Below, one piece after another: positions 1-8,753 of a stretch of 62,478 nt of DNA; the stretch's first letter is position 1, and every line of letters starts with the position of its first letter. The notes under the pieces were generated by a model. It did no database searches. It had not been told where the DNA came from and saw only the letters and a list, made by a program, of their open reading frames with translations. Source of the stretch: Neobacillus vireti (lineage in GTDB: Bacteria > Bacillota > Bacilli > Bacillales > Cytobacillaceae); NCBI RefSeq assembly GCF_001026695.1, contig NZ_LDNB01000007.1, positions 189,077 to 251,554 on the forward strand, read 5' to 3'. The position numbers and the translations under genes are program-made.

Positions 1-16
1 GTAATAAAAAGGGTAT

Positions 17-130
17 GGCGAGATCGAGAGCGAGTTTGGCGAAATCAAAGAGAAAGTTGGCGAAATAAGTTCCTAGTTTGGCGAGAATGCCGTTCAGTTT
101 GGCGAGAATCCCGTTCAGTTTGGCGAGATC
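17..130. repeat. 21-bp-period degenerate array, unit AGTTTGGCGAAAT
   Basis: The trinucleotide GGC of the motif (A)GTTTGGCGARAT recurs at 17, 38, 59, 80, 101 and 122, exactly 21 bp apart each time, while the DNA between is only partly conserved. The same motif with the same period occurs at about 26203 and 38709. The 1-288 stretch ahead of the first gene holds nothing else that I can identify apart from the second repeat type that follows. Confidence 0.8.
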
Positions 131-132
131 CA

Positions 133-174
133 GGCTTGAAACTAGCAGATCCCGGCTCGAAACTAGCAGAACCC
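133..174. repeat. Two-copy 21-bp repeat, unit GGCTYGAAACTAGCAGA
   Basis: GGCTTGAAACTAGCAG at 133 and GGCTCGAAACTAGCAG at 154 are 21 bp apart and differ at one base. This is a different unit from the preceding array, yet it keeps the same period. Confidence 0.7.
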
Positions 175-288
175 CCATACAGAAATGCAAATGACATAAA
201 ACCTTCACAAAGTCTTCGACAAATAAGCAGGAAGTTCGCCATGAAATGCAGAATCCATCCAAAGTAAAAATATTTCCAAGAAAATGGA

Positions 289-1302
289 GTGACGAATAAA
301 TTGAATATGAAAGAACTAACACCTCCCCAACGGCTATTATTAACCGAAATATTAAAAAATCGCCTAATCGCTGGCCATAGGCGATATCAAGAAATTGAGA
401 GAGATCTAGCCAAGAGATGGGCTGGATACTGGGGCGAAATTGCATTAGCCAATTACGTAAAAGAACTTCCACAAGAAAAATACCTTATCTTCCACGACCT
501 CCAACTCCAAGTCAATGGTATTCACTTTCAAATTGATACCCTTCTCCTATCCCAAAACCTTATCCTAATCATCGAAGCAAAAAATATTCTCGGTACATTG
601 CTTTTTGATAATATCTTTAAACAGCTGATTCGTCAAAATGATGACGGGACAGAAGAATCATTTGAGGACCCGCGTGTCCAAGCACAACGGCTCCAATCCC
701 TCCTTAGAAAATGGCTGGTTAAAAACGGACTGAATTTACTGCCGATTGAGCATCTTGTTTTTTTCAAAAGTGCAACAAAAACAATTTTAAAAACCAATCC
801 TGGAGATCGAACCGATTTCAGCAAAGTCTGTAAAGGAAGAGATCTTTTTAATAAAATTGAGAGCATAGAACAACGATTTAATCATGAAAGAGTGGATACC
901 CAGACCCTCACCCAAATAGGACAACTGCTCTTAAGTGAGCATAGCCCAAAACTGATTCACATTTTACAAGAATATAACCTAACAAAAAAAGATATTCGCA
1001 GCGGGGTTTGTTGCCCAATTGAAACATGCCGGCACATCCCGATGACATACAACAGAGGGAAATGGACTTGTTCCGTCTGCAACACTTCTTCAAAAGATGC
1101 CCATCTAGATGCCCTCAGTGACCACTTCCACTTATTTGGCCCAACGATTACCAACTTTGAGTTTCGAAGCTTCCTGCACCTCCCAACTATCCATACATCG
1201 CAAAAGATTCTCATTAGATTAGATTTACCTGCAACAGGAAAAACCAAAAATCGTAAATATCAATTAAGTCCAAAGAAGGTGGCAACATGCGGTTTACCAT
1301 AA
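289..1302 (+). CDS. NERD domain protein with C-terminal zinc ribbon
   Basis: A 337-aa protein. Residues about 45-150 match the nuclease-related domain (NERD), seen as a conserved WGE near residue 48, then a QIDTLLL strand and an IIEAKN strand near residues 80-100. This arrangement resembles the D-(D/E)xK nuclease core. Near the C-terminus two CxxC-type pairs (CCPIETC and CSVC) suggest a zinc ribbon. A DNA-related role is inferred; no activity can be assigned. The GTG start has only a weak ribosome site, and TTG 301 or ATG 307 are alternatives. It overlaps comFA by 16 bp, so the two are probably co-transcribed and translationally coupled. Confidence 0.8.
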   Translation: MTNKLNMKELTPPQRLLLTEILKNRLIAGHRRYQEIERDLAKRWAGYWGEIALANYVKELPQEKYLIFHDLQLQVNGIHFQIDTLLLSQNLILIIEAKNILGTLLFDNIFKQLIRQNDDGTEESFEDPRVQAQRLQSLLRKWLVKNGLNLLPIEHLVFFKSATKTILKTNPGDRTDFSKVCKGRDLFNKIESIEQRFNHERVDTQTLTQIGQLLLSEHSPKLIHILQEYNLTKKDIRSGVCCPIETCRHIPMTYNRGKWTCSVCNTSSKDAHLDALSDHFHLFGPTITNFEFRSFLHLPTIHTSQKILIRLDLPATGKTKNRKYQLSPKKVATCGLP

Positions 1303-2774
1303 AAGATGGAATATTATTCTCTAGCAACACAATCGAAGATTCACTGCCAATCTCGCAAATCCCAGCCATCCAGCCGCCGCCGCTCAACCCAGACTACCAA
1401 TATAACCGCAAACTTCAGCTGCTTTTGACCGGAAAACAGCTCCTTCTTGACGATATTCCATTCCCGCTAAATGAAATTCAGTCACATTATGAAAATGGAT
1501 ATGTAACATACCGGCAAGGGATTGTTTACAAAGGAAAACAGCCGGCATGCGCGCGCTGTGGAAACAAGGATCCACAATGGTTCGCTTCCTACCCCTGCGC
1601 CCGCTGTGGAGAAACCTGCCGCTATTGCCGCCAGTGTATCATGATGGGAAGAATCAGTGCATGCACTCCACTTGTGGGCTGGAATGGCCCGGTGCCTGAC
1701 ACCATTCTTCCTGCAAACAACAGCCAATGGCAGGGGACGCTTTCACAGGGGCAGTTGGAGGCATCAAATCGTGTGGTCGAGGCTATTCACCAAAATCAAG
1801 ACCATCTAGTCTGGGCTGTTTGCGGAGCGGGAAAAACGGAAGTTCTTTTCGCCGGTATCGAGACCGCTCTTGCTGCGAAAAAAAGAATCTGCATCGCTAC
1901 CCCGAGAACAGATGTTGTTCTCGAACTTACGCCAAGACTGAAGGCTGCATTCCCGGAGATTACCGTTGCCTCGCTTTACGGCGGCAGCGAAGACCGCCAT
2001 CTATTTGCACCACTCACAATCGCAACCACGCACCAGCTGCTTCGATTTTACCAGGCCTTTGATGCACTGATTTTAGACGAGGTCGACGCCTTTCCTTATA
2101 CAGTCGAGGAATCGCTCCAGCATGCCGCTATCCAGGCGCGGAAACAGGTCTCCGCGATTATATACCTGACAGCGACGCCAAATGAAAAATGGCAGCGAGA
2201 GTGCCGCAGCGGCAAGAGAGCCTTTACCACTATACCAGCACGATTCCATCGCCATCCACTCCCGGTGCCGGAATTTGTCTGGTGCGGCAACTGGCAAAAG
2301 CGGCTCCATAAGGACATGCTGCCGGCAAATGTCCTCAGTTGGATAAATGAGCGACTCCAAGCAAATAAGCAAGCACTCGTCTTCTTCCCTCATATCCGTT
2401 TAATGGAAAAAGCACTCCCAATCCTCCGCCAGTTCGAGCCAACCATTGAAGCCGTACATGCGGAGGATCCTGACCGGAAAGAAAAGGTCCAAAAAATGCG
2501 TGCCAAAGAAATCCCGCTGCTATTGACGACGACCATCCTCGAACGCGGGGTCACCTTTCCGAATATCGATGTAGCCGTTATCGGTGCGGAAGATTCTATT
2601 TTTACAGAAAGTGCTTTGGTGCAAATCGCCGGAAGGGCGGGGAGGAGTAAAGAACATCCGAACGGAATGGTAACCTTTTTTCATTACGGAAAAACCGAAG
2701 AAATGATAAAAGCCAGAAGGCAAATAATCGAAATGAATCGGGAGGGCGTAAAACGTGGCTTACTCGACCGATAA
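1287..2774 (+). CDS. comFA: ComFA, DNA uptake helicase/translocase
   Basis: A 495-aa superfamily 2 ATPase that drives inward transport of single-stranded DNA during natural competence, at the cytoplasmic face of the uptake channel. It shows a cysteine zinc finger around residues 88-117 (CARC, CARC, CRYC, C), Walker A AVCGAGKT near 177, Walker B LDEVDAF near 264, a TATP motif and the motif VI region QIAGRAGRS near 448. SD AAGGTGG lies 4 nt before the ATG. The stretch between the zinc finger and the helicase core contains the 16-bp sequence GGTGCCTGACACCATT, which also occurs in an intergenic region at 60129. comFC follows after 33 bp; comFB is missing. Confidence 0.96.
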   Translation: MRFTIKDGILFSSNTIEDSLPISQIPAIQPPPLNPDYQYNRKLQLLLTGKQLLLDDIPFPLNEIQSHYENGYVTYRQGIVYKGKQPACARCGNKDPQWFASYPCARCGETCRYCRQCIMMGRISACTPLVGWNGPVPDTILPANNSQWQGTLSQGQLEASNRVVEAIHQNQDHLVWAVCGAGKTEVLFAGIETALAAKKRICIATPRTDVVLELTPRLKAAFPEITVASLYGGSEDRHLFAPLTIATTHQLLRFYQAFDALILDEVDAFPYTVEESLQHAAIQARKQVSAIIYLTATPNEKWQRECRSGKRAFTTIPARFHRHPLPVPEFVWCGNWQKRLHKDMLPANVLSWINERLQANKQALVFFPHIRLMEKALPILRQFEPTIEAVHAEDPDRKEKVQKMRAKEIPLLLTTTILERGVTFPNIDVAVIGAEDSIFTESALVQIAGRAGRSKEHPNGMVTFFHYGKTEEMIKARRQIIEMNREGVKRGLLDR

Positions 2775-2807
2775 TCTATCACTTCAAATGAAGGGAGAAA
2801 GTAATCG

Positions 2808-3524
2808 ATGAATCTTTTCCCACAAGACCGCTGTTTAATCTGTCATGAAACAATCCGTCCAAACTTAGGCTGGGGGGCGTTATTCTCATTAGAAAAAGAA
2901 ACCCTCATCTGCTCCACATGTGAAAGAAGGCTTGAAAAAATTGACGGTGAGGCATGCAGAATTTGCGGCAGGCCCTTTTGTTTGCTCGATGAAAAATTCC
3001 GCAACGGTGATTTATGCCATGACTGCTTCCGATGGGAGGAAGATCCCGAGTGGCAGGGCTTCCTCGACAAAAACAGCTCTCTTTTCCTCTATAATGATTT
3101 TTTAAAAGAAGTGATAGCAATGTTTAAATTTCGCGGTGATTATGTACTGGCGAAGTTGTTTGCGCCATTTTTCAAAGATGTGCTTGCCAGAATAGCTCCA
3201 GATTTACTTGTACCGATTCCATTAAGCAGGGAGCGCCTTGTTGAGCGGGGGTTTAATCAGGCGGCCGCACTGCTGATTGAATCAGGCTTTCCGCCATCAG
3301 AACTGCTTACCCGAATTCACTTAGAAAAACAATCAAAGAAATCAAGGTCAGAGCGCATCCATCTTCCACAAGTCTTCACGGTTGAAACTGATATATCTTT
3401 AGAAGGAAAAACAGTTGTCCTTGTAGACGATATTTATACAACAGGTTCAACACTAAGGCACGCAGCAAAACTTTTGAAAGCGGCAGGTGCAGCAAGAATC
3501 CAATCGCTAACGATTGCAAGATAG
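2808..3524 (+). CDS. comFC: ComFC, competence phosphoribosyltransferase-like protein
   Basis: A 238-aa ComFC/GntX-family protein needed for transformation, working with ComFA. The N-terminus has paired cysteines (CLIC, CSTC, CRIC, CHDC) that probably bind zinc. The C-terminal half is a type I phosphoribosyltransferase fold with the PRPP motif VVLVDDIYTTGST near residues 203-215. The length fits the family. SD GGGAGA precedes the ATG. It is the last gene of the NERD-comFA-comFC group. In B. subtilis the yvyF-flg flagellar genes come next; here hpf follows after 280 bp of non-coding DNA. Confidence 0.95.
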   Translation: MNLFPQDRCLICHETIRPNLGWGALFSLEKETLICSTCERRLEKIDGEACRICGRPFCLLDEKFRNGDLCHDCFRWEEDPEWQGFLDKNSSLFLYNDFLKEVIAMFKFRGDYVLAKLFAPFFKDVLARIAPDLLVPIPLSRERLVERGFNQAAALLIESGFPPSELLTRIHLEKQSKKSRSERIHLPQVFTVETDISLEGKTVVLVDDIYTTGSTLRHAAKLLKAAGAARIQSLTIAR

Positions 3525-3738
3525 ACGGATGACATCTGGTAGTTGCAGGTGTAATGAGCAAATGTAACCACCTTGTGAGCGTTTTTGTAGAAAATTATCC
3601 CACTTACAATTATAATTAAGAAGAACAATCTTTCATTTTAGTAAACATTGCCTACTAAAGTCAAAGGTCATCAAAAACATTTTTACTATTTGCCAGTCGT
3701 TTTTGTCAAAAATTCGACAAAATTTTTATCCGGATTTA

Positions 3739-3768
3739 GCAGGATAATCATAGGGCAAGATAGAATTA
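3739..3768 (+). promoter_or_regulatory. SigH-type promoter of hpf
   Basis: GCAGGATAA (3739-3747), a 12-bp spacer, then ATAGAATTA (3760-3768). This matches the Spo0H/SigH consensus RNAGGAWWW and RNNGAATWW at the usual spacing. It fits the known SigH/SigB control of B. subtilis hpf (yvyD), which rises on entry into stationary phase. Confidence 0.8.
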
Positions 3769-3804
3769 TTATCACATAGCCTTAACAAAAGGAGGAGTCC
3801 ACAA

Positions 3805-4353
3805 ATGAAATATTACGTTCGTGGTGAAAACATTGAGGTAACTCCAGCAATTAGAGAGTATGTAGAAAAGAAAATTTCAAAATTGGAACGGTATTTTACC
3901 GAAGCTCCAGATGCAAAGGTAAATGTGAATCTAAAATTTTATCAAGATAAAACTTCAAAAGTAGAGGTAACCATTCCAATGCAGCAACTAGTATTACGTG
4001 CAGAGGAAACAAACGTAGATATGTATGCGGGGATTGACTTAGTTTCTGACAAGCTTGAGCGCCAAATTCGCAAACACAAAACAAAGGTAAACCGTAAATT
4101 CCGTGAAAAAGGTGATTTTCCAATTACCTTTGCCGTTTCTGAACATTCAGAGGTTCATGAAGTTGATGAAGACGAATTAGAAGTAGTTCGTACAAAGCAC
4201 TTTGATCTCAAGCCAATGGACAGTGAAGAAGCAATCCTGCAAATGAACATGCTTGGACATAATTTCTATGTATTCAACAATGCAGACACAAATCGTACAA
4301 ACGTCGTTTACAAACGAAAAGACGGCCGCTACGGGTTAATTGAAGCTCAATAA
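3805..4353 (+). CDS. hpf: Long-form ribosome hibernation promoting factor
   Basis: 182 aa, the length of the long HPF form that dimerises 70S ribosomes into inactive 100S particles. The N-terminal ribosome-binding domain (residues 1-110) starts MKYYVRGENIEVTPAIREYV, and the C-terminal dimerisation domain carries FDLKPMDSEEAILQMNMLGH. SD AAGGAGGAG lies upstream of the ATG. It is monocistronic, with a SigH promoter in front and a hairpin terminator behind, so it is expected to be switched on in stationary phase. In B. subtilis secA follows in the same direction; here secA is inverted. Confidence 0.97.
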   Translation: MKYYVRGENIEVTPAIREYVEKKISKLERYFTEAPDAKVNVNLKFYQDKTSKVEVTIPMQQLVLRAEETNVDMYAGIDLVSDKLERQIRKHKTKVNRKFREKGDFPITFAVSEHSEVHEVDEDELEVVRTKHFDLKPMDSEEAILQMNMLGHNFYVFNNADTNRTNVVYKRKDGRYGLIEAQ

Positions 4354-4364
4354 CGAATGAGAAC

Positions 4365-4395
4365 GCTGCTCCGCATGCCGGGGCAGCATTTTTTC
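4365..4395 (+). terminator. Terminator of hpf
   Basis: GC-rich hairpin GCTGCTCCG / CCGGGGCAGC followed by ATTTTTTC, 11 bp after the hpf stop. Confidence 0.85.
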
Positions 4396-4439
4396 TGAAA
4401 GAAAGTACCATGCAGGTTTTCCAATATCAAAATAAGCCC

Positions 4440-4477
4440 AAACATAGAGTTATCCCCATGTGGATAACTCTATGTTT
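4440..4477. terminator. Perfect 16-bp palindromic hairpin between convergent genes
   Basis: AAACATAGAGTTATCC, a 6-nt loop and its exact complement. It lies 50 bp past the stop of the minus-strand phosphotransferase and after the hpf terminator, so it is probably a bidirectional terminator. The inner arms happen to contain TTATCCCCA and TGTGGATAA, which resemble DnaA boxes. Confidence 0.6.
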
Positions 4478-4526
4478 TATGTTCACGAAATTCGGAGAGC
4501 ATCCACAAATCACACAGGATCTTAGT

Positions 4527-5498
4527 TCATAGCAGAGTATATTGTTGCTGATCCTGCTCTATATCTAAAAAAAACCGATTTAGATTGGTCTCATTTATCC
4601 AATTTGTACCCCAAACATCCTCATTTTTTATCATCGTCCCCAGCAGCCAAATCCTTCTAACTGAAATAAAAAGGGATAAACTTTTTAAGTCTGCTTCTTG
4701 GATATTTTTTTTGCTAAGATACCCATTTAAAAATTCATCCCAGCAAGCTTTTTCTTGGTTAGGGTAGTTATTTTTTAAATTCCACCAAAAGACGGCTATA
4801 TCATAGGCACGATAGCCAAAGCCACAGCAATCAAAATCAAAGACTTCAAGTTTCTGATCGTCAATGTGCATATTAAAGTTATGGAAATCACCGTGACAAA
4901 ATCCATATTCAAGCTTTATGCCCGAAAATTCACTTTTTATTTTTTCGACGATATCCTTCAACGAATTTTCCCGATGTAAAACCTTTTCTAGCACTGGAGA
5001 AAGATACGTGAGAGGCTCGTCCAAAAGGTGCTGCATATCTAAGTCGAAATTTCTCCTGTGAGCGGAATGGAACGAACTTGAATGCTTATGCAGTTCGGCT
5101 AACGACCTGCCGATTGTGAAACAATTTGCTTCGCTAATTACTGGTCTTTCGCCAGGGGAATAGGTAAATAATACCCCATATCTAATTCCTTCAGGTGCGT
5201 GAAGGGCAATAACCCAATTTCCCTCCACTGTATTTATCGGGGATGATACCGGGATACCAGCTTTTTTAAAATAATTTAGAGCATCGATTTCAAAAAGAAT
5301 GTCGGATTCGCTTCTCCAATTATGGCGGTAAACTCGGAAAATATACTTCACGGAATCTGTTGTGATCACATAACTATCGTTTAAACCCCTTGTTAAAAAA
5401 TCACAGCTAATTACATCTGCAATCTCATAGGAGGCCAACAGGCTGCGTATTGAGTGAGCTGAAATTAATGAATGTGTGACGGTAACCTTAAAGTCCAT
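4527..5498 (-). CDS. APH/CotS-type phosphotransferase
   Basis: A 323-aa protein of the aminoglycoside/choline kinase fold. The catalytic loop is HGDFHNFN (H and D, with N as metal ligand), followed by the DFD metal-binding motif in FDFDCCGFGYRAYD and a tryptophan-rich helix. It is a soluble kinase transferring phosphate to a small hydroxyl or amine substrate; the substrate cannot be told. Homoserine kinase-like and spore-coat CotS-like members share these motifs. The start has a modest SD (TAGG); a much stronger AAAGGAGG lies about 60 bp further upstream with no in-frame ATG. It lies downstream of secA in the same orientation. No counterpart sits here in B. subtilis. Confidence 0.8.
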   Translation of the reverse strand: MDFKVTVTHSLISAHSIRSLLASYEIADVISCDFLTRGLNDSYVITTDSVKYIFRVYRHNWRSESDILFEIDALNYFKKAGIPVSSPINTVEGNWVIALHAPEGIRYGVLFTYSPGERPVISEANCFTIGRSLAELHKHSSSFHSAHRRNFDLDMQHLLDEPLTYLSPVLEKVLHRENSLKDIVEKIKSEFSGIKLEYGFCHGDFHNFNMHIDDQKLEVFDFDCCGFGYRAYDIAVFWWNLKNNYPNQEKACWDEFLNGYLSKKNIQEADLKSLSLFISVRRIWLLGTMIKNEDVWGTNWINETNLNRFFLDIEQDQQQYTLL

Positions 5499-5606
5499 TT
5501 CTGCCTAGGACCTCAAATCCAATCAGATGAAAAGATTCTTGTTCCAGGACGACACCTCCTTTGAAGATAATAAACATAGAGTTTGAACCAAACCCATGAA
5601 AGCACA

Positions 5607-5636
5607 AAAGGAGCCGGCAAAATGCTTGCCAGCCCC
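5607..5636 (-). terminator. Terminator of secA
   Basis: On the minus strand GGGGGCTGGCAAG pairs with TGCCGGCTCC and is followed by TTTTGTG. Confidence 0.7.
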
Positions 5637-5723
5637 CAAAATAAACTCAATTCTGCAACTCTAAAGCATGTTAACATCAAAGCTAGATTATTTCACGGCC
5701 TAGAATTCAACTTCAAACCAAGA

Positions 5724-8234
5724 TTATTTCACCGCACCGCAGCAATTCTTATACTTTTTGCCGCTGCCGCAGATGCATGGATCGTTGCGGCCGACGTTAA
5801 CTTGGTTAACTTTCGGTTTTTTCTTAACGGGTTCGCCATCATCTTTCGGATTCATCGCTTGCCCTTTTGCTACCTCTTCACGCTCCAGATTGTTGCGGAT
5901 TTCGGCCTTCATGATGTACATAGCAGCCTCATCTTCAATCGATTGCACCATTGCCTCAAACATCGCAAAGCCCTCATGCTGATATTCTCGAAGCGGATCG
6001 ATTTGTCCGTAAGCGCGCAAGTGGATACCTTGACGAAGCTGATCCATGGCGTCAATGTGGTCAATCCATTTAGAGTCAACCGCACGCAGCGTAACGACCT
6101 TCTCGAATTCGCGCATTTGCTCTGGATAAAGAATTTGTTCTTTCTCCTCGTAGCGTTCCTTCACTTTAGCGAAAATAGTGTCAACAATTTCGTCGGTATC
6201 CTTGCCCTTAAAGTCTTCCACGCTCATATCGCCCTCATGAAGCAGAGCCCCATGGACGTAATCGACAATCCCTTGCAGGTTCCAATCTTCTTCATTCTCA
6301 TGGCGGGAAGCATATGTTTCGACATTACGCTGGATCGAGTTTAAGATCATTTTCTGAACAATGTCGCGAAGATTCTCAGATTCTAACACTTCATCACGCT
6401 GCGTGTAAATAATTTCACGCTGCTGACGGAGAACATCATCATATTGCAGCAGCTGTTTACGAGCGTCAAAGTTATTGCCCTCTACGCGTTTTTGCGCAGA
6501 TTCAACGGCACGGGACACCATCTTACTTTGAATCGGCTGATTATCATCCATGCCGAGTTTTTCCATCATCGTTTTCATATTATCAGATCCGAAGCGGCGC
6601 ATGAGCTCATCTTCCATAGATAAATAGAACTGAGTAATACCTGGATCGCCTTGACGGCCTGAACGTCCGCGGAGCTGGTTATCGATCCGTCTGCTTTCGT
6701 GGCGTTCAGTACCAATTACCGCAAGACCGCCGAGTTCAATAACTCCTTCGCCAAGCTTAATGTCCGTACCACGACCGGCCATGTTCGTCGCAATCGTAAC
6801 GGAACCTTTGTGACCGGCTTCGGCAATGATTTCTGCCTCACGTTCATGATTTTTCGCATTCAAGACATTGTGATGAATCCGCTTTTTAAACAAATAAGTA
6901 GAAATCAGTTCAGATGTTTCAATCGCCACCGTACCAACCAGCACCGGCTGGCCTTTTTGATTACGCTCAGCAATATCTTCGACAACCGCACGGAACTTGC
7001 CATCCATCGAGGAGTAAATTAAATCGGGACGGTCATCACGAGCAATTGGTTTGTTAGTAGGAATGACAATAACATTCATATTATAAATATTGCGGAATTC
7101 TTCTTCTTCCGTTTTTGCTGTACCGGTCATACCAGCCAATTTTTCATACATACGGAAGTAGTTTTGGAACGTAATGGTTGCCATCGTCATACTTTCGTTT
7201 TGGACCTCAAGGCCTTCTTTTGCCTCAATCGCTTGGTGCAGGCCTTCACTATAGCGGCGTCCCTTCATCAAACGGCCAGTAAATTGGTCGACAATGATAA
7301 TTTCGCCTTCTTGGACAACATAATCAATATCAAGGTGCATACTGACATTCGCTTTCAATGCCTGGTTAATATGGTGGTTTAAGGTTACATGAGACATGTC
7401 AAACAGGTTTTCAATCCCGAATGCTTTTTCGGCTTTGCTAATCCCTTCTTCGGTCAGCATAACACCCTTTGTTTTCTCATCATACGTATAATCTGTATCC
7501 TTCTCCAGGACCCGGACAAAGGCATTAGCCTGGATATAAAGGACAGCCGACTTTTGCGCTGAACCTGAAATGATCAGTGGTGTCCGCGCTTCATCAATTA
7601 AAATCGAGTCAACCTCATCAATGACCGCATAAAACAGTGGACGCTGTACTTTTTGCTCTTTATAAAGGACCATGTTGTCACGCAGGTAATCAAAGCCAAA
7701 TTCGTTGTTCGTACCATAGGTAATATCACAAGCGTAGGCTGCCTGCTTCTCATCCTTATCCATGCTGTTTAAATTCAATCCAACCGTTAATCCTAAAAAT
7801 TCATATAGCTGGCCCATTTCGGTAGCGTCACGGCTTGCCAAGTATTCGTTGACCGTAACAACGTGAACACCCTTGCCAGAAAGGGCATTCAAGTACACCG
7901 GCATGGTTGCCGTTAATGTTTTACCTTCACCAGTTTTCATCTCGGAAATATTCCCTTCATGAAGAGAAATACCTCCCATTAATTGAACATGATATGGATA
8001 CAGACCAAGCACACGGCGAGCACCTTCACGAACAACGGCAAATGCTTCAACTTGCAGGTCGTCAAGGGTTTCCCCCTTTTGATAACGTGCCTTGAACTCT
8101 TCCGTTTTTTCACGAAGCTGATCGTTTGTAAGCCTTTCTGTTTCAGCAGCAAGTGCGTCAATTTTCACAGCTATCTTGTCTAAACGCTTTAGCTCGCGTT
8201 TGTTCAGATCAAATACTTTATTTAAAATCCCCAT
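5724..8234 (-). CDS. secA: SecA preprotein translocase ATPase
   Basis: 836 aa, the ATPase motor that pushes unfolded preproteins through SecYEG. It shows the DEAD motor (Walker A GEGKT in [12 protein letters not shown], Walker [17 protein letters not shown]), the second nucleotide-binding fold ([23 protein letters not shown]), the scaffold helix and a C-terminal zinc SEC-C motif [14 protein letters not shown] chose ATG 8234 (MGILNKVFD) over a TTG 33 bp upstream because AAGGAG lies 12 nt before it and other SecA proteins begin like this. In B. subtilis secA and prfB form one operon; here secA is inverted and lies 10 kb from prfB. Confidence 0.98.
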   Translation of the reverse strand: MGILNKVFDLNKRELKRLDKIAVKIDALAAETERLTNDQLREKTEEFKARYQKGETLDDLQVEAFAVVREGARRVLGLYPYHVQLMGGISLHEGNISEMKTGEGKTLTATMPVYLNALSGKGVHVVTVNEYLASRDATEMGQLYEFLGLTVGLNLNSMDKDEKQAAYACDITYGTNNEFGFDYLRDNMVLYKEQKVQRPLFYAVIDEVDSILIDEARTPLIISGSAQKSAVLYIQANAFVRVLEKDTDYTYDEKTKGVMLTEEGISKAEKAFGIENLFDMSHVTLNHHINQALKANVSMHLDIDYVVQEGEIIIVDQFTGRLMKGRRYSEGLHQAIEAKEGLEVQNESMTMATITFQNYFRMYEKLAGMTGTAKTEEEEFRNIYNMNVIVIPTNKPIARDDRPDLIYSSMDGKFRAVVEDIAERNQKGQPVLVGTVAIETSELISTYLFKKRIHHNVLNAKNHEREAEIIAEAGHKGSVTIATNMAGRGTDIKLGEGVIELGGLAVIGTERHESRRIDNQLRGRSGRQGDPGITQFYLSMEDELMRRFGSDNMKTMMEKLGMDDNQPIQSKMVSRAVESAQKRVEGNNFDARKQLLQYDDVLRQQREIIYTQRDEVLESENLRDIVQKMILNSIQRNVETYASRHENEEDWNLQGIVDYVHGALLHEGDMSVEDFKGKDTDEIVDTIFAKVKERYEEKEQILYPEQMREFEKVVTLRAVDSKWIDHIDAMDQLRQGIHLRAYGQIDPLREYQHEGFAMFEAMVQSIEDEAAMYIMKAEIRNNLEREEVAKGQAMNPKDDGEPVKKKPKVNQVNVGRNDPCICGSGKKYKNCCGAVK

Positions 8235-8319
8235 CAATGATGAACGCTCCTTTTTTTCGAGTGTCAAAATTCACTTTTTCAAAAAAATCTGTCAAAATCA
8301 TTCGATAATTTCCCTATTT

Positions 8320-8348
8320 ATCTTACCACTTCCGTAATTCAGTGACAA
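8320..8348 (-). promoter_or_regulatory. SigA-type promoter of secA
   Basis: Reading on the minus strand: TTGTCA, 17-bp spacer, TAAGAT. It lies 86 bp ahead of the secA start. Confidence 0.6.
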
Positions 8349-8640
8349 CAATGTTAGCAGGGAAGCAAAATTTGACAAACTCCCCTAACAGCAGACTTTA
8401 GAACAATGTTCGATTTTTAGACAAATATGTCAGAGTAGTAGCGTTTTACGGATAATTCATAGCGGATCCGAATAATCTCTTTCAAACTTAAATGATGATT
8501 GAATAAATATTAATTATTTTATATAAAAATACATTTATGTGTCAGTTAATACTATAAAGATAGTGCTAATGTAACCCTGAAATAACAACGTTTATATGTT
8601 GTTTTTAGTGAAAAAGAGAAGATTAATCATTATGAAAAAA

Positions 8641-8669
8641 TATTCACAAATTGTACATTGGATTATAAT
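8641..8669 (+). promoter_or_regulatory. Probable promoter of the multiheme cytochrome operon
   Basis: A perfect TATAAT (8664-8669) with a weak -35 (TATTCA at 8641, 17-bp spacer). It lies 85 bp before the first cytochrome. The 519-bp divergent region from secA also holds a four-codon ORF with a good SD (8706-8720) and AT-rich DNA; no clear FNR or ResD site was recognised. Confidence 0.45.
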
Positions 8670-8753
8670 CTTACAATGTTAGATACTACCTTTAGAGAGG
8701 TTAATATGGAAAATAAATAGAGAATCAAAACCAAAATGGGAAGGGTGAGTATA

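Noticed and set aside
17..174. CRISPR array
   Set aside because: Units are degenerate with a 21-bp period and no repeat-spacer structure; no cas genes near.
45..242. Minus-strand reading frame of 65 codons over the first repeat array
   Set aside because: It is made by the 21-bp repeats themselves (period of seven codons), has no SD and no known fold.
4450..4467. Two inverted DnaA-box-like 9-mers (TTATCCCCA and TGTGGATAA) suggesting an origin
   Set aside because: They form the inner arms of a perfect 16-bp hairpin between convergent genes; there is no box cluster, no dnaA and no AT-rich unwinding region.
5499..5560. Strong AAAGGAGG upstream of the phosphotransferase gene as start of another small gene
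   Set aside because: The only frames have CTG or GTC at proper spacing and end within the next gene; no support beyond the SD.
5583..8183. Several plus-strand open frames across secA
   Set aside because: They lie antisense to secA, without SD or family similarity; secA explains the sequence fully.
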